Shown here piece after piece: positions 8,996-17,124 of a stretch of DNA of 64,000 bases. The notes under the pieces are model-generated. The model was given only the letters and a program-made list of their open reading frames with translations, made no database searches and had not been told where the DNA came from. The DNA is from Kitasatospora sp. NBC_00240 (lineage in GTDB: Bacteria; Actinomycetota; Actinomycetes; Streptomycetales; Streptomycetaceae), in the NCBI RefSeq assembly GCF_026342405.1, contig NZ_JAPEMU010000003.1:1-64000 (forward strand), in the 5' to 3' direction. The position numbers and the translations under genes were made by a program. Position 1 is the stretch's first letter, and each line of letters starts with the position of its first letter.

Positions 8996-9511
8996 ATGCC
9001 TGAGCACAGCCCCGTCTCCATCCTCGGCCTGGTGCGCGATCAGATTGACACCCAGGCCGAGTACGCAGTGCAAGTCCGCGACTTCGAGGCATGGGCCCGC
9101 CCCATCGACGTCGAGCACCGTCAGCTGACGGGGCTGGACGTCTGGCACGTCGTCCGACGTGCCCACGCGGCGGTAGCCAGAATCGGCCCTCACGGCGTGA
9201 TCACCCTGGCCACCCCGGCGGCGGTGCTGCGCTTCATACCGATCGGGGTCTACGCGGCTCTCTTCTGCTCGGCTGACGACTGTGAGAACGCCGCCGACGG
9301 TGAGGGTTGGGATGGCCTCTGCGGCAGCTGTGCCGACCGTGTCTGCGCAGCCGAGCACCATCCGAAGGAGACCACCACCGCGGCGAAGCCCGGGGCCATC
9401 ACAAACCAAGAGAGATTGCGTAAGTCTATTTTAACATGTAATGTCGCTTGCGCGGCCGGAGTTCGGCCCGCCACTTCACCCTCTCAAGAGGAGAACACCG
9501 AGCATGAATGA
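8996..9511 (+). CDS. Unknown protein, coding end overlaps a promoter
   Basis: 171 aa, ATG with AAAGGCAAG upstream. The middle has 'FCSADDCENAADGEGWDGLCGSCADRVC', a cysteine set suited to a zinc ribbon. Promoter copy B (9416-9444) lies inside the last 100 bases of this reading frame, and the stop overlaps the next ATG. The natural protein may therefore be under selection only up to about residue 140. Function unknown. Confidence 0.55.
   Translation: MPEHSPVSILGLVRDQIDTQAEYAVQVRDFEAWARPIDVEHRQLTGLDVWHVVRRAHAAVARIGPHGVITLATPAAVLRFIPIGVYAALFCSADDCENAADGEGWDGLCGSCADRVCAAEHHPKETTTAAKPGAITNQERLRKSILTCNVACAAGVRPATSPSQEENTEHE
9416..9444 (+). promoter_or_regulatory. Repeated promoter, copy B
   Basis: TTGCGT, 17 bp (AAGTCTATTTTAACATG), TAATGT. 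The -10 ends 59 bases before the gene at 9504. An AT-rich island in otherwise GC-rich coding sequence. Confidence 0.75.
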
Positions 9512-9911
9512 CAAGCGCATCACGGAGTCCGTCAACGCCCTCCGACACATCGCATGCGTCCTCGCAGCAGCTCTGCTGATATACGGCCAGTTCCGGCTGG
9601 CGGCATGCGCGGGGGTGGCCTCGCTGGTCGCCAGCTACTGGCTTCGGGAACGGCGCAGCGGAGTCGAGCCGTCTCGGGCCGCCACGAAGCCCTGCCACCA
9701 CAAGGCCGCCCGCACAGCGGCCACCAGGTCCCCGGCAGCAGCACCCGCGACGGCCGCAGCCGGGCGGACGAACATCCAGCCTGCTGCAGGCGGACGGCTC
9801 GCGCCCCGCAGGCTCGCGGTCGCTCCCGCGCGCCGGACGCAGCCCGGTGTAGCGTCCGACGGCCATCGCGCCCCCTGGCTCCCCCAGCGCCGGGGGCGTT
9901 ATGCCGGGTGA
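9504..9911 (+). CDS. Small membrane protein
   Basis: 135 aa, ATG with GAGGAG twelve bases upstream. Residues about 13-48 form one long or two short membrane helices ('HIACVLAAALLIYG' and 'LAACAGVASLVASYWL'), followed by a basic, Ala/Pro-rich tail. The tail is low complexity, so its exact extent is uncertain. Next to promoter copy B and overlapping the DUF3263 gene. Confidence 0.5.
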   Translation: MNDKRITESVNALRHIACVLAAALLIYGQFRLAACAGVASLVASYWLRERRSGVEPSRAATKPCHHKAARTAATRSPAAAPATAAAGRTNIQPAAGGRLAPRRLAVAPARRTQPGVASDGHRAPWLPQRRGRYAG

Positions 9912-10188
9912 GGACTCACAGGACCAGGGGGCCGCCGCCGTCCCCCTGGTCCTCGGCGAGCGGGAGGCCGCCATCCTTTTGCTCGAACAGCGCTTCTGGG
10001 CGCGGTCGGCGCCCACGTCGGCCGGGCCGAAGGAAGCGGCGATTCGGGCGGAGCTCGGCATCACTCCAACGCGCTACTACCAGCTGCTCAACGGCCTGCT
10101 CGACACTGAGCGAGCTCTGGCGTCCTATCCCGTGATGGTCAACCGCCTACGGGCGGTCCGCGACGACCGCCGGACCGCCCGCCAGTGA
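9901..10188 (+). CDS. DUF3263 domain-containing protein
   Basis: 95 aa. 'EREAAILLLEQRFW', then 'KEAAIRAELGITPTRYYQLLNGLLDTERALASYPVMVNRLRAVRDDRR', matches the helix-turn-helix-like DUF3263 family found almost only in actinobacteria. Probably DNA-binding; role unknown. The GTG/ATG region overlaps the upstream membrane-protein gene by 11 bases. Confidence 0.85.
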   Translation: MPGEDSQDQGAAAVPLVLGEREAAILLLEQRFWARSAPTSAGPKEAAIRAELGITPTRYYQLLNGLLDTERALASYPVMVNRLRAVRDDRRTARQ

Positions 10189-10371
10189 CACCCGGAGACT
10201 TTGATGGCAACGACCGCACCGTAGCCGGACACATCAGCATTGAGCCGCCACTCAGGTGAGCGGAAGTCCGCTACAACCCCTCAACTCGCACGACGCCAGC
10301 GGCGACGTGCGAGAGAGCCGTTCTGACGTGCATCTGTCCGTGGCGACGTCCCGGCTGGGTGCGAGGGAGGA

Positions 10372-10575
10372 GTGATCACAATCCTCACCGCCGACGGTCT
10401 GGTTCCCTCCTGGGACGCGTCGCGTCCCGTGCATTGATTGTGCGAGGAGGTGCAGGCCGCCGTCGAAGCCTGGCCGGGCCGCACGTTCGCCGGCTTCTTC
10501 GAGAGTCTCGACGAGGTGGGCGGCATTTCCCGAGTGCTGGTCAGGAACGGAAAGGCAGTGACCATCACCCCGTAG
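10372..10575 (+). pseudogene. Short gene interrupted by in-frame TGA
   Basis: A 67-codon frame starts VITILTADGLVPSWDASRPVH, meets TGA at 10435-10437, and continues without further stops through 'LCEEVQAAVEAWPGRTF' and 'GGISRVLVRNGKAVTITP' to TAG. A single CGA-to-TGA change would explain it. A GGGAGG motif lies just before the GTG, very close to it. A perfect terminator hairpin follows 38 bases later, as expected for a real gene. Product unknown. Confidence 0.5.
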
Positions 10576-10613
10576 ATCACCTGGGCCTCGGAGGATTAGC
10601 CCGAGGCGCACGC

Positions 10614-10656
10614 ATGCGCCCCGGCCGGAGCTGGACAGGCTCCGGCCGGGGCGCAT
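10614..10656 (+). terminator. Strong hairpin terminator
   Basis: Perfect 18-bp stem ATGCGCCCCGGCCGGAGC / GCTCCGGCCGGGGCGCAT with a 7-base loop. Confidence 0.75.
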
Positions 10657-10659
10657 TGG

Positions 10660-11275
10660 CGTACCTACGGACCGAGGGGGAGCGACGTCGACGCACCGGT
10701 GGGACGGCGTTCGGCCCTGCCCACAGTCGGCTACTTGCTCACCGAAGCCCCTGCGGGCCCGCCGACAGGCACGGGTGGAGCGGCCGCGATCTCAGACGTC
10801 CCGGGGTCGACATGGCGCCGGCTGCAGGGTGAGCCTGGACGGTTCCTCGGGGTTGGCCGTGAACGCGCGGCCATCTTCGTCGACGACCGTGGCGTCCATC
10901 GAGGGGTTCCGCCCCGGCGCTGGAACTCGACGGTCGGCTGCTTGCTGGCGCGAGAGCGACGGGCCACGACAGGGTCGAGGCCTCCGTCGACAGTCCGCCA
11001 GTGTCGTTGGCAGTCACGGGGATCGGTAGCTGCCACCGTCTCCGGCGAGCCGGGGTGAGTTGCGGCGAGGAACTCTCCTATGGCCCTGGCAGGCGCAGCG
11101 AGTCGGCGCGCCAGGTGCTCACCGGCCGCTGACCCGGGGGTCGGGGTCTGCACCTGCGGGTCGGCCCGCAGGGCGGCCGGCACCGGGCGAGCCGAGGCGA
11201 AGCCTTCCGGGTCACGGCGAGGCGACCGCCGGGCCGTCGCCACAGGGCCAGCTCGGGTGAGCAGCTTGGGCGTAG
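10660..11275. other. Gene-poor stretch
   Basis: Several overlapping open frames exist on both strands, but none has a ribosome site, a recognisable domain or a natural composition. They are Arg/Pro/Ser-rich, as expected of random frames in GC-rich DNA. It may hold decayed coding sequence. I see no specific feature. Confidence 0.4.
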
Positions 11276-11304
11276 TTGTCTAACTCTATTTATCGCTGTA
11301 GTAT
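11276..11304 (+). promoter_or_regulatory. Repeated promoter, copy C
   Basis: TTGTCT, 17 bp (AACTCTATTTATCGCTG), TAGTAT. The -10 ends 54 bases before the gene at 11359. Confidence 0.7.
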
Positions 11305-11358
11305 CAGCACTATTGGGAGGGCGTCCTCCCGGTCTCCGCTCATCGAAAGGGGACTTCT

Positions 11359-11883
11359 GTGCCCTCTGATCAGCACACCACTCGACCAGTACACCCTTGC
11401 GGCCACACCGCCCCGATGCGGGGCTACGTCGCGCTGTGCCGATACCACGGGAGCGTCGTAGCTCCCGCTGACCTTCCGGCGGTCCTGACCGGATTCCTCG
11501 GCGCCTCCAAGCAGCTGACCGAGCATCTGGGGATCGGTTTCTGGCCCCTGCTCGGCCGCGCGTATCTCACGCACACCGGAACCGAAGGGTCAGCCCCACC
11601 CCGTCAGGACTTGGAGCTACCGCTGGCCGACGTTCCGGACGGAGAGCCCGCAGCTGTTGCCGCGGCGCTGACCGCCTTCAACGGTGGGCTCGGCGCTCCA
11701 ACGCCACCGCACCAGTACAGCCGCTCCCTGAGCTTGCTGCTGGCCTCGCTCGTCGGGCTGGCTGACCTGCTCGACGCCGATTTCGAGGGGTGCTTGCTCC
11801 TGGCCGTTCCGGAAGAGCCGTCCCCACCGCCCGGCCACGTCCCACCTCCCCTTGAACCACGACCCAGGAAGACAGCCCCGTGA
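11359..11883 (+). CDS. Unknown protein
   Basis: 174 aa, GTG start with AAAGGGGA upstream. Early 'HPCGHTAPMRGYVALCRYH' contains two Cys and two His residues that could bind metal. The rest is helical and ends in a proline-rich tail. First gene of a four-gene set read from promoter copy C. Its stop overlaps the next GTG (GTGA). Confidence 0.65.
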   Translation: MPSDQHTTRPVHPCGHTAPMRGYVALCRYHGSVVAPADLPAVLTGFLGASKQLTEHLGIGFWPLLGRAYLTHTGTEGSAPPRQDLELPLADVPDGEPAAVAAALTAFNGGLGAPTPPHQYSRSLSLLLASLVGLADLLDADFEGCLLLAVPEEPSPPPGHVPPPLEPRPRKTAP

Positions 11884-12167
11884 GCCCCAGCCCCGCCACC
11901 GACATCATCAGCCCGGCCACCGTCGGCCGCGGATCGGTCCGCCAGCGACTCGACCGCGGTACACACCCGGCAACGCTCAAGCCCCTGAAGCCGACCGCCC
12001 CGGACGCTCCTGCGGCCTTCTGTGGAGGCTGCGCCTCCCTCCAGCCCCGCATCATCGGCGACGGATCGACACGGCTGAAGTGTGCCCGCAAGGCCACCCG
12101 CCGCCGCGGGCCCGATCTCAAGCCCGACTTCCCGGCCTGCGAGGACTACCAGGCCGCCTCGGCATAG
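11880..12167 (+). CDS. Small Cys-containing protein
   Basis: 95 aa, GTG start overlapping the preceding stop. 'FCGGCASLQPRIIGDGSTRLKCARK', then 'DFPACEDYQ', gives a C-x2-C...C...C arrangement like a treble-clef or zinc ribbon. Basic middle region. Unknown function; coupled to its upstream neighbour. Confidence 0.65.
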   Translation: MSPSPATDIISPATVGRGSVRQRLDRGTHPATLKPLKPTAPDAPAAFCGGCASLQPRIIGDGSTRLKCARKATRRRGPDLKPDFPACEDYQAASA

Positions 12168-12275
12168 CAGCCCCGATCCCGCGGGGCGCCCACCGCGCAG
12201 CAGCCGCGCGGGACGGCTCGGGTTCCGCTGCGCCCTTCGATCACCCCATTCCAAGAAGAAGGAACGACGACGGCC

Positions 12276-12854
12276 ATGGCGAATGTCGAAGTCACGATCC
12301 AGGAGCTCATCACAGGGTTCCCGTGTTCCTATTCGAATCGCACCCAGGCACTGCACTACCTCCTGGTCGTCGGCGGTAACGGCTATGTGTGGGGCGGCGG
12401 CGAGGTCGTCGCTCGGCACGCCGACAGCCGGACCTGTCTGAGCGTCCACACGCTGTCCGGTCGCGAGCTGAAAATCGTGGAAGCGGCACGGCGGGCCGGG
12501 CAGGATGTTCCAGCCGGCCTCCTGGGCATGTGCCCGGCGGACGCGCTCCGCCCGCAGGCGGCCCGGCTGGCGCGGACATCGGGTCCGCTGCAGGGTGAGG
12601 CGCACCCGCCTTCTTCCGGGTGCCTCCTGCTCACGGTCCCCCCGGACACGGCCCCCGACTGGCGCGCGGCCGCCGAGGAGGTAGCTGCGGTGGTCCGCCC
12701 GCTGTGGGAGAGCCCGGCGGAGCGCTGGCTGGCCCTGCTCGCCGTCTTGACGGATGACCAGCGCGCCTACCACCGGCGCCAGCGGGCGGGGGCGCTGGCC
12801 ACCCTCGACGCCCTGGGTCTGACCGACGGAGCCAATCCCGGGAAGGACCGTTGA
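12276..12854 (+). CDS. Unknown protein
   Basis: 192 aa, ATG with AAGGAACG upstream. Soluble, no recognised motif. The N-terminal third contains an aromatic beta segment 'HYLLVVGGNGYVWGGGEVVA'; the C-terminal half is helical. It overlaps the next ATG by one base (TGATG), so it is in a coupled operon. Confidence 0.65.
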   Translation: MANVEVTIQELITGFPCSYSNRTQALHYLLVVGGNGYVWGGGEVVARHADSRTCLSVHTLSGRELKIVEAARRAGQDVPAGLLGMCPADALRPQAARLARTSGPLQGEAHPPSSGCLLLTVPPDTAPDWRAAAEEVAAVVRPLWESPAERWLALLAVLTDDQRAYHRRQRAGALATLDALGLTDGANPGKDR

Positions 12855-13222
12855 TGGCGGTGTTCCCGCAGGGCCGGCCGGTGAAGGAGTGTCCCGGCTG
12901 CGGGGTGCCGGTTGGAGAGGCTCATACCGGTAGCTGCTCGGAGGCCCAGTGCACGCGCACCGGAACCACGCGCGGGATGTGCGGTTCCTGGCACGACCAC
13001 GGCGTGAGCGTGTGGACCGGGATGGGGCCAGGCGAGGCGGAAGCCATCGAGTTCGGCTGGTTCGCCGCTCTGGTGCCGGGCCGGGGGTGGGTGCCTGTCC
13101 CTGCTCAAACCCCGAGTCCCGAGCACAGCTCCGCCTACTGGCCCGACATCAACCGGGTGTTTTCCCAGGCGTACTGGGACCGGAAGACAAGGCGGTGGAC
13201 CAAGAGACCGAAGATTGCGTAA
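12854..13222 (+). CDS. Zinc-ribbon-like small protein
   Basis: 122 aa from the ATG that overlaps the previous stop. 'KECPGCGVPVGEAHTGSCSEAQCTRTG' carries C-x2-C...C...C, a likely zinc site seen in many phage and plasmid proteins. Its TAA stop lies inside promoter copy D (TTGCGTAA), so gene end and next promoter are fused. Confidence 0.7.
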   Translation: MAVFPQGRPVKECPGCGVPVGEAHTGSCSEAQCTRTGTTRGMCGSWHDHGVSVWTGMGPGEAEAIEFGWFAALVPGRGWVPVPAQTPSPEHSSAYWPDINRVFSQAYWDRKTRRWTKRPKIA

Positions 13223-13243
13223 CTCTATTTCACTATGTAGTGT
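13215..13243 (+). promoter_or_regulatory. Repeated promoter, copy D
   Basis: TTGCGT, 17 bp (AACTCTATTTCACTATG), TAGTGT. The -10 ends 75 bases before the gene at 13319. The preceding stop codon is part of the element. Confidence 0.75.
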
Positions 13244-13318
13244 GGGCGTTGCGGGTCGGAGGTTCGGACTCCCTCGCATCACCCACCTCGTAGGCATTCA
13301 CCCCTGGAGTGCGCTTTC

Positions 13319-14536
13319 ATGCTGGCCAACGACGCCGTCTCGACCCCCGCCGACAAGTGGCGCTGGAACGCTCCGGCCCCCCGCGAGCTGGCCGAGCAGC
13401 GGCAGCAGATGGAAGAGTTCTGCCGGACCGACATCGGTCTCGCGGCAATGACGGGGGCCCTCCAGGGCGGCAGTTCGTCGCTGTTCCCCCACGTCGAGGA
13501 CGCGGCCGACCCGATCGCTGCCGCCGCCCGCATGCTGTGCGTTCAGGAGAGCCAGCGTCTCGCCGACGCCCGCCTCTACTTCGCGGACTCGGAGACCACG
13601 GCTGCGGCACTGGCCGCCGCCTCCACCCCGCCCACCGAGGCCATGACCGAGGCCCGACTGCCGTCCCCGGCCGGTCTGATGGTCTTCGCAGACCCGATCG
13701 GCTCCTACGAGATCGGTTCGGACGGTCCGGGCGGCTGGGGCGCGGAGAGGAGCCCGTTGGGTTTCCACACCCCGATCGTCGCCGTGTCGTGGTCGGCGTG
13801 GACGGCTCACCCGCGCCGCCCGGGTTCCCTCCCGGTCCAGTGGGTCGCGAACACCGTGCACGGCCGCGAGCTGGTCGAGCCCGGAGCCCGGGGCATTTGG
13901 ATGACCTTCTACACGGCGTGCGGCGCGGCCTACAACACGTTGGACCCGGACACCGAAATCGAGGTCCCGGTGGTCGGTGGGCGGTCCACGGCCGGGAAGA
14001 TGGCTGCCGCTCTCGCCCGCGCATACAGGCCGGAGCTGACTTGGGACAACGAGACCGTGCTGATGCTGGGACGCCGGTTCCCCAGTGTCGGGAGCCTGAT
14101 GGGAACGACCGGAGCATGGGCCCAGACCGTCTACACGGCATGGCAGTTGATGGCGCAGACCGGCGAGCACGCCTGGACCGAGACTGAGGTCATCCCGCGC
14201 GACCGGCCGGGACGCAAGCGCGATCGGCGCGCTGGCATCCCCGACGGAGACGTTCGCGTCGTGCGGCTGCGGTCCACCCACCGACCCTCCGCCGAGGCCG
14301 CTGCCAAGGACCTCGAAGCAAGCGATGGCCGCATGCCGCCGCGCACCGAGTACCGGTGGGAGGTTCCGCCCTACCGCAGCCCGAACCGCTGCCTGAACAC
14401 CCACTTGCACGCCGAGGGCCGGTGCACGCACGAGGAGCGGATCATCCGTAAGCACGTCAACGGCCCCAAGGGCAGGCCGGTACGCAGTGTGCGCGGGCCG
14501 GTCTACGTCCTGGACACTCCCCCGGCCGAGAGCTGA
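13319..14536 (+). CDS. Unknown plasmid/phage-type protein
   Basis: 405 aa, soluble. The C-terminus 'RSPNRCLNTHLHAEGRCTHEERIIRKHVNGPKG' followed by 'RPVRSVRGPVYVL' resembles the conserved His/Lys/Gly-rich ending of many uncharacterised phage and plasmid proteins, in which a basic motif is followed by a beta strand ending in V-x-x-L. No catalytic motif that I can name. First gene after promoter copy D, followed by two hairpins. Confidence 0.65.
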   Translation: MLANDAVSTPADKWRWNAPAPRELAEQRQQMEEFCRTDIGLAAMTGALQGGSSSLFPHVEDAADPIAAAARMLCVQESQRLADARLYFADSETTAAALAAASTPPTEAMTEARLPSPAGLMVFADPIGSYEIGSDGPGGWGAERSPLGFHTPIVAVSWSAWTAHPRRPGSLPVQWVANTVHGRELVEPGARGIWMTFYTACGAAYNTLDPDTEIEVPVVGGRSTAGKMAAALARAYRPELTWDNETVLMLGRRFPSVGSLMGTTGAWAQTVYTAWQLMAQTGEHAWTETEVIPRDRPGRKRDRRAGIPDGDVRVVRLRSTHRPSAEAAAKDLEASDGRMPPRTEYRWEVPPYRSPNRCLNTHLHAEGRCTHEERIIRKHVNGPKGRPVRSVRGPVYVLDTPPAES

Positions 14537-14543
14537 CGCGGAG

Positions 14544-14570
14544 GGCTGCGGGGGAACCTCCCCCGCAGCC
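14544..14570 (+). terminator. Hairpin terminator
   Basis: Perfect 12-bp stem GGCTGCGGGGGA / TCCCCCGCAGCC with a 3-base loop, 7 bases after the stop codon. Confidence 0.7.
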
Positions 14571-14640
14571 ACCGTCACGGCGCCGCCGCCCGACTGGCGC
14601 ACAGCCGGCTGCCGTCCGGCGCACGGAGGTCCGTACGCCG

Positions 14641-14667
14641 GGGCCGGCCGCAAGTCGCGGCCGGCCC
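14641..14667 (+). terminator. Second hairpin in the same intergenic
   Basis: Perfect 11-bp stem GGGCCGGCCGC / GCGGCCGGCCC with a 5-base loop. It lies upstream of the next gene, so it may be an attenuator instead of a terminator. Confidence 0.45.
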
Positions 14668-14713
14668 GCACCCCACAAACCGAAACCCTGTCAACACTCC
14701 GGAGAACCTCCGC

Positions 14714-15175
14714 ATGTCTCAGCCCACCATGATTGCCGACATCGCCGTACGCGCCGCAGCGCTTCTCCCTGGTCAGTGGGTCTGTGAGCCCGTGGCCGAC
14801 GTCGACGCCTTGGATCTGGCTACGGCCCTCGGCAGCTCGAAGGGCAAGGGCCCAACAATCCAGGGCACCAAGTCCCCCGGTGTGCTGCTTCGCGGCCCGG
14901 GCGGAGCCCGCCTCTACATGGCTCCTGTGCGATCTCACCGTGGCCGGCTGCGCCGAATCGCCGTCGGAGCGCTGCTCCCGCAGGTGGCCGGCTCGCCGCG
15001 GGCCTGCGTAGCCCTGTCGACCCTGGCGCCGGGCGTGATCTACGTTGACGCGACCCGTCGGCCGAGTGGCATTGCGGCAGCTACCCGCACCCGCCTCCTT
15101 CCGTCGTATCTCGACGTCCTGGCCGAGGCGCACCGACTGCTTGAGATCGAGGCGACCGAGCGCATTGCGGCCTGA
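14714..15175 (+). CDS. Unknown small protein
   Basis: 153 aa, ATG with GGAGAACC upstream. Soluble alpha/beta-looking sequence with 'GPTIQGTKSPGVLLRGPGGARLYMAPVRSHR' in the middle. No cysteine cluster, signal peptide or named motif. It probably depends on promoter copy D plus read-through of the hairpins, or on a promoter I did not identify. Confidence 0.6.
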   Translation: MSQPTMIADIAVRAAALLPGQWVCEPVADVDALDLATALGSSKGKGPTIQGTKSPGVLLRGPGGARLYMAPVRSHRGRLRRIAVGALLPQVAGSPRACVALSTLAPGVIYVDATRRPSGIAAATRTRLLPSYLDVLAEAHRLLEIEATERIAA

Positions 15176-15262
15176 CCAGCTGGGAGAGCACGCGTCCAGA
15201 CGCCGTCGAAGCCGCAGGGCGGCCCGCCGGAAGGCGCGTACGACAGACCCTGCATCATCCGC

Positions 15263-15291
15263 TTGCACAACGCTATTTCAGCATGCCGAAC
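15263..15291 (+). promoter_or_regulatory. Repeated promoter, copy E (degenerate -10)
   Basis: TTGCAC, 17 bp (AACGCTATTTCAGCATG), CCGAAC. The spacer matches the family perfectly, but the -10 has lost T1, A2 and T6. This may be a weakened or dead copy, 57 bases before the gene at 15349. It shows that the spacer can be conserved without a good -10. Confidence 0.55.
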
Positions 15292-15348
15292 AGTCATCGC
15301 CGGCTGGGCCGGTGATCATCCGCTCCTTCACCGTCATGAGGTCGCACC

Positions 15349-15909
15349 ATGCCAGTGCCCGCCGTCCCGCCGCTTGTCCCCCTTCCGAACGAAGACCTGC
15401 CGCGCTCCGAGATGCAGGCGGTTCTCGCCGCCATAGGGGGCGCTCCCGGCTCACACCACGTCAGCTACCGGCTGTCCGGGGGCCTCATGGTCACTTCCGG
15501 CGACCACCTCCGGTGCCCCCGGGCCGGCACCGCGAAGCGGGCCGCGCACGATGCACTTCTCCTGGACTGGGCGGCCCGTCTGGAGGCCGCAGGGTTCCAG
15601 GACGTGACGACCAGGCAGTGCGCGACCGTGTACGGCGCTCCGCCGCCCCGCAGCCCGGCAGCGACCACCGCGCACGTGGTGCGTGACGCGGAGTTCGGAG
15701 CCCTCGGCCACACGGTGACGTTCGATGGCTACGACGGGGAGTGCCGCTTCGAACTGCGGGTAGGCCACTCCTACTGCTTCTATCAGGCGACCAGCCACAC
15801 CGGCCGCGCCATCGACGTACCCCCGTCAGCCGAGAACTACGTGCAGGTGGTCGAGGCAATCGCCGCACACTACGACCTCCCCACCCCGCGCAAGGTCACG
15901 TTCGCCTGA
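15349..15909 (+). CDS. Unknown protein
   Basis: 186 aa. 'GGLMVTSGDHLRCPRAGTAKRAAHDALLLDWAARLEAAGF' and 'GYDGECRFELRVGHSYCFYQATSHTGRAIDVPPSAENYVQVVEAIAAHYDLP' suggest a compact alpha/beta domain. I do not recognise it. It stands alone behind the degenerate promoter copy E. Confidence 0.6.
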   Translation: MPVPAVPPLVPLPNEDLPRSEMQAVLAAIGGAPGSHHVSYRLSGGLMVTSGDHLRCPRAGTAKRAAHDALLLDWAARLEAAGFQDVTTRQCATVYGAPPPRSPAATTAHVVRDAEFGALGHTVTFDGYDGECRFELRVGHSYCFYQATSHTGRAIDVPPSAENYVQVVEAIAAHYDLPTPRKVTFA

Positions 15910-16146
15910 CTGCAGAGGACTTCACCGCTCGCGGCTCGGCCCCGGCGAATGGAGGAGTCGGCCCGCAGCCGTACAGGGCTCTGGCTGGCCGCTACGCCGC
16001 CCTCGACTTGCACACCAGCTCCACGGAACGGGATCCAACTCGCTGGCGGCACTGGGCGCAGCCTGCAGGGCCGGCGCATCGGAGGGCGAGTGACCCAGAC
16101 GCGACTGCGACTGGGGTGGGTGTCGGGCACAGCCAGGCTGCGGATA

Positions 16147-16175
16147 TTGCGTAAGACTTTTTCTAGATGTAATGT
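16147..16175 (+). promoter_or_regulatory. Repeated promoter, copy F
   Basis: TTGCGT, 17 bp (AAGACTTTTTCTAGATG), TAATGT. The -10 ends 121 bases before the gene at 16297. Confidence 0.7.
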
Positions 16176-16296
16176 TTTCCATGTTGGTCCGACTGGAAGC
16201 AACCCCACGAGCTGAGCCGATAAGGCGCCGCCACCTGGGCTTCAACCGACCCTGTCGCGCCAGCCGATTCATCACCGCCCAGTATGTGGAGCAGTC

Positions 16297-16881
16297 GTGC
16301 CTGTTCTTACGCCGTCGACGGCGTCTGCATTTCAGATCCTTCAAGATGCCGCTGAGGCCAAGGCCCTACCGTCCGGGAGGGCGACGACGGTCACAGGTGC
16401 CAACTACGTGCGAACCACCATCACCACCGGCCTGATCGACTCCGCCGCCGTCGAGGCGTTCACCAGGGGTCAGTGTCACGCGCTGGCCCTCGCCATGGCG
16501 GAGGCCACCGGTTGGCCGACAGGCGTTCTCTGTCAGCCGGAGTGCGACGCGGCGGGTTGTGAAGACGACTTCTGCAACGAGCCCCTGATCGCCGACAACG
16601 TCTGCGCCTGCCAGCTGCTTCACCTCGTGGCCCTCCGCCCTGACGGATGCCTGGTGGACATCAACGGCGTCCACGACCCAGACCGTGTGCCCGGGTTCGA
16701 GGAGTGCCCCGTTCTGGTGACGACCCAGGAGGTGTGGTCCCACATCCTGTCCGCGTCCGACTGGCGGCGCCCGGCACTGGCCGCAGCCAGGACCTTCGTG
16801 GCGCGCTGTTGGAGCAGGTGGCTCTGCCGTATGAGCTCCTCACCCTGTGGTGACAGCTCTCCCGCCCATCCGATCATCTGA
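16297..16881 (+). CDS. Papain-like-fold candidate, frameshifted at its end
   Basis: 194 aa as read, GTG start with GGAG upstream. The core 'TRGQCHALALAMAEATGWP', then 'QLLHLVALRPDGCLVDINGVHD', places Cys, His and Asp in the order of a papain- or transglutaminase-like triad; similar unnamed proteins occur in actinophages. After about residue 168 the reading becomes unnatural (Cys/Ser/Trp-rich). One inserted base near 16797-16802 restores 'LLEQVALPYELLTLW' and a stop at 16851-16853, so the listed C-terminus is probably wrong, or the gene is broken. Confidence 0.55.
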   Translation: MPVLTPSTASAFQILQDAAEAKALPSGRATTVTGANYVRTTITTGLIDSAAVEAFTRGQCHALALAMAEATGWPTGVLCQPECDAAGCEDDFCNEPLIADNVCACQLLHLVALRPDGCLVDINGVHDPDRVPGFEECPVLVTTQEVWSHILSASDWRRPALAAARTFVARCWSRWLCRMSSSPCGDSSPAHPII

Positions 16882-16900
16882 CCGCAAGGAGTCGTAACCC

Positions 16901-17059
16901 ATGTCCTGGGACCTGACCGTCGGCGAGCACGTAGGCCGCGATGAACTGCACGCTCGATACGGCGGCCGTACGAGAGGGCGCATCAGCCCGTGCAGCCTGA
17001 CGCCGAACGTCATGCTGTTCACCAGCCCCGGCTCCCCGCTCGATCCGCTGGACGGGTGG
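16901..17059 (+). pseudogene. SRA-like (ScoMcrA-type) protein, 5' half
   Basis: Starts 'MSWDLTVGEHVGRDELHARYGG', then RTRGRISPCSLTPNVMLFTSP, and reaches 'DGW'. This is the opening of a streptomycete domain related to the SRA-like part of ScoMcrA-type modification-dependent nucleases (R-x-E-x-H-x-R-Y/F-G-G ... G-I-S-P-S ... P-N-V-x-x-F). AAGGAG precedes the ATG. After the DGW codons the sequence becomes the left end of a recombinase element. The missing remainder is found at 21851. Confidence 0.7.
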
Positions 17060-17124
17060 AGCTTGTTGACCGAACTAAAAAGCATGTCTGTGCAGGTCAG
17101 AGCGTTATCTGCTAGCTTCCCGCC

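Noticed and set aside
10699..11243. Open frames on both strands in the gene-poor stretch
   Set aside because: No ribosome site, domain or natural composition on either strand.
13298..15268. 656-codon open frame on the minus strand
   Set aside because: Antisense to two well-supported plus-strand genes with ribosome sites; low-complexity Arg/Gly/Ala sequence.
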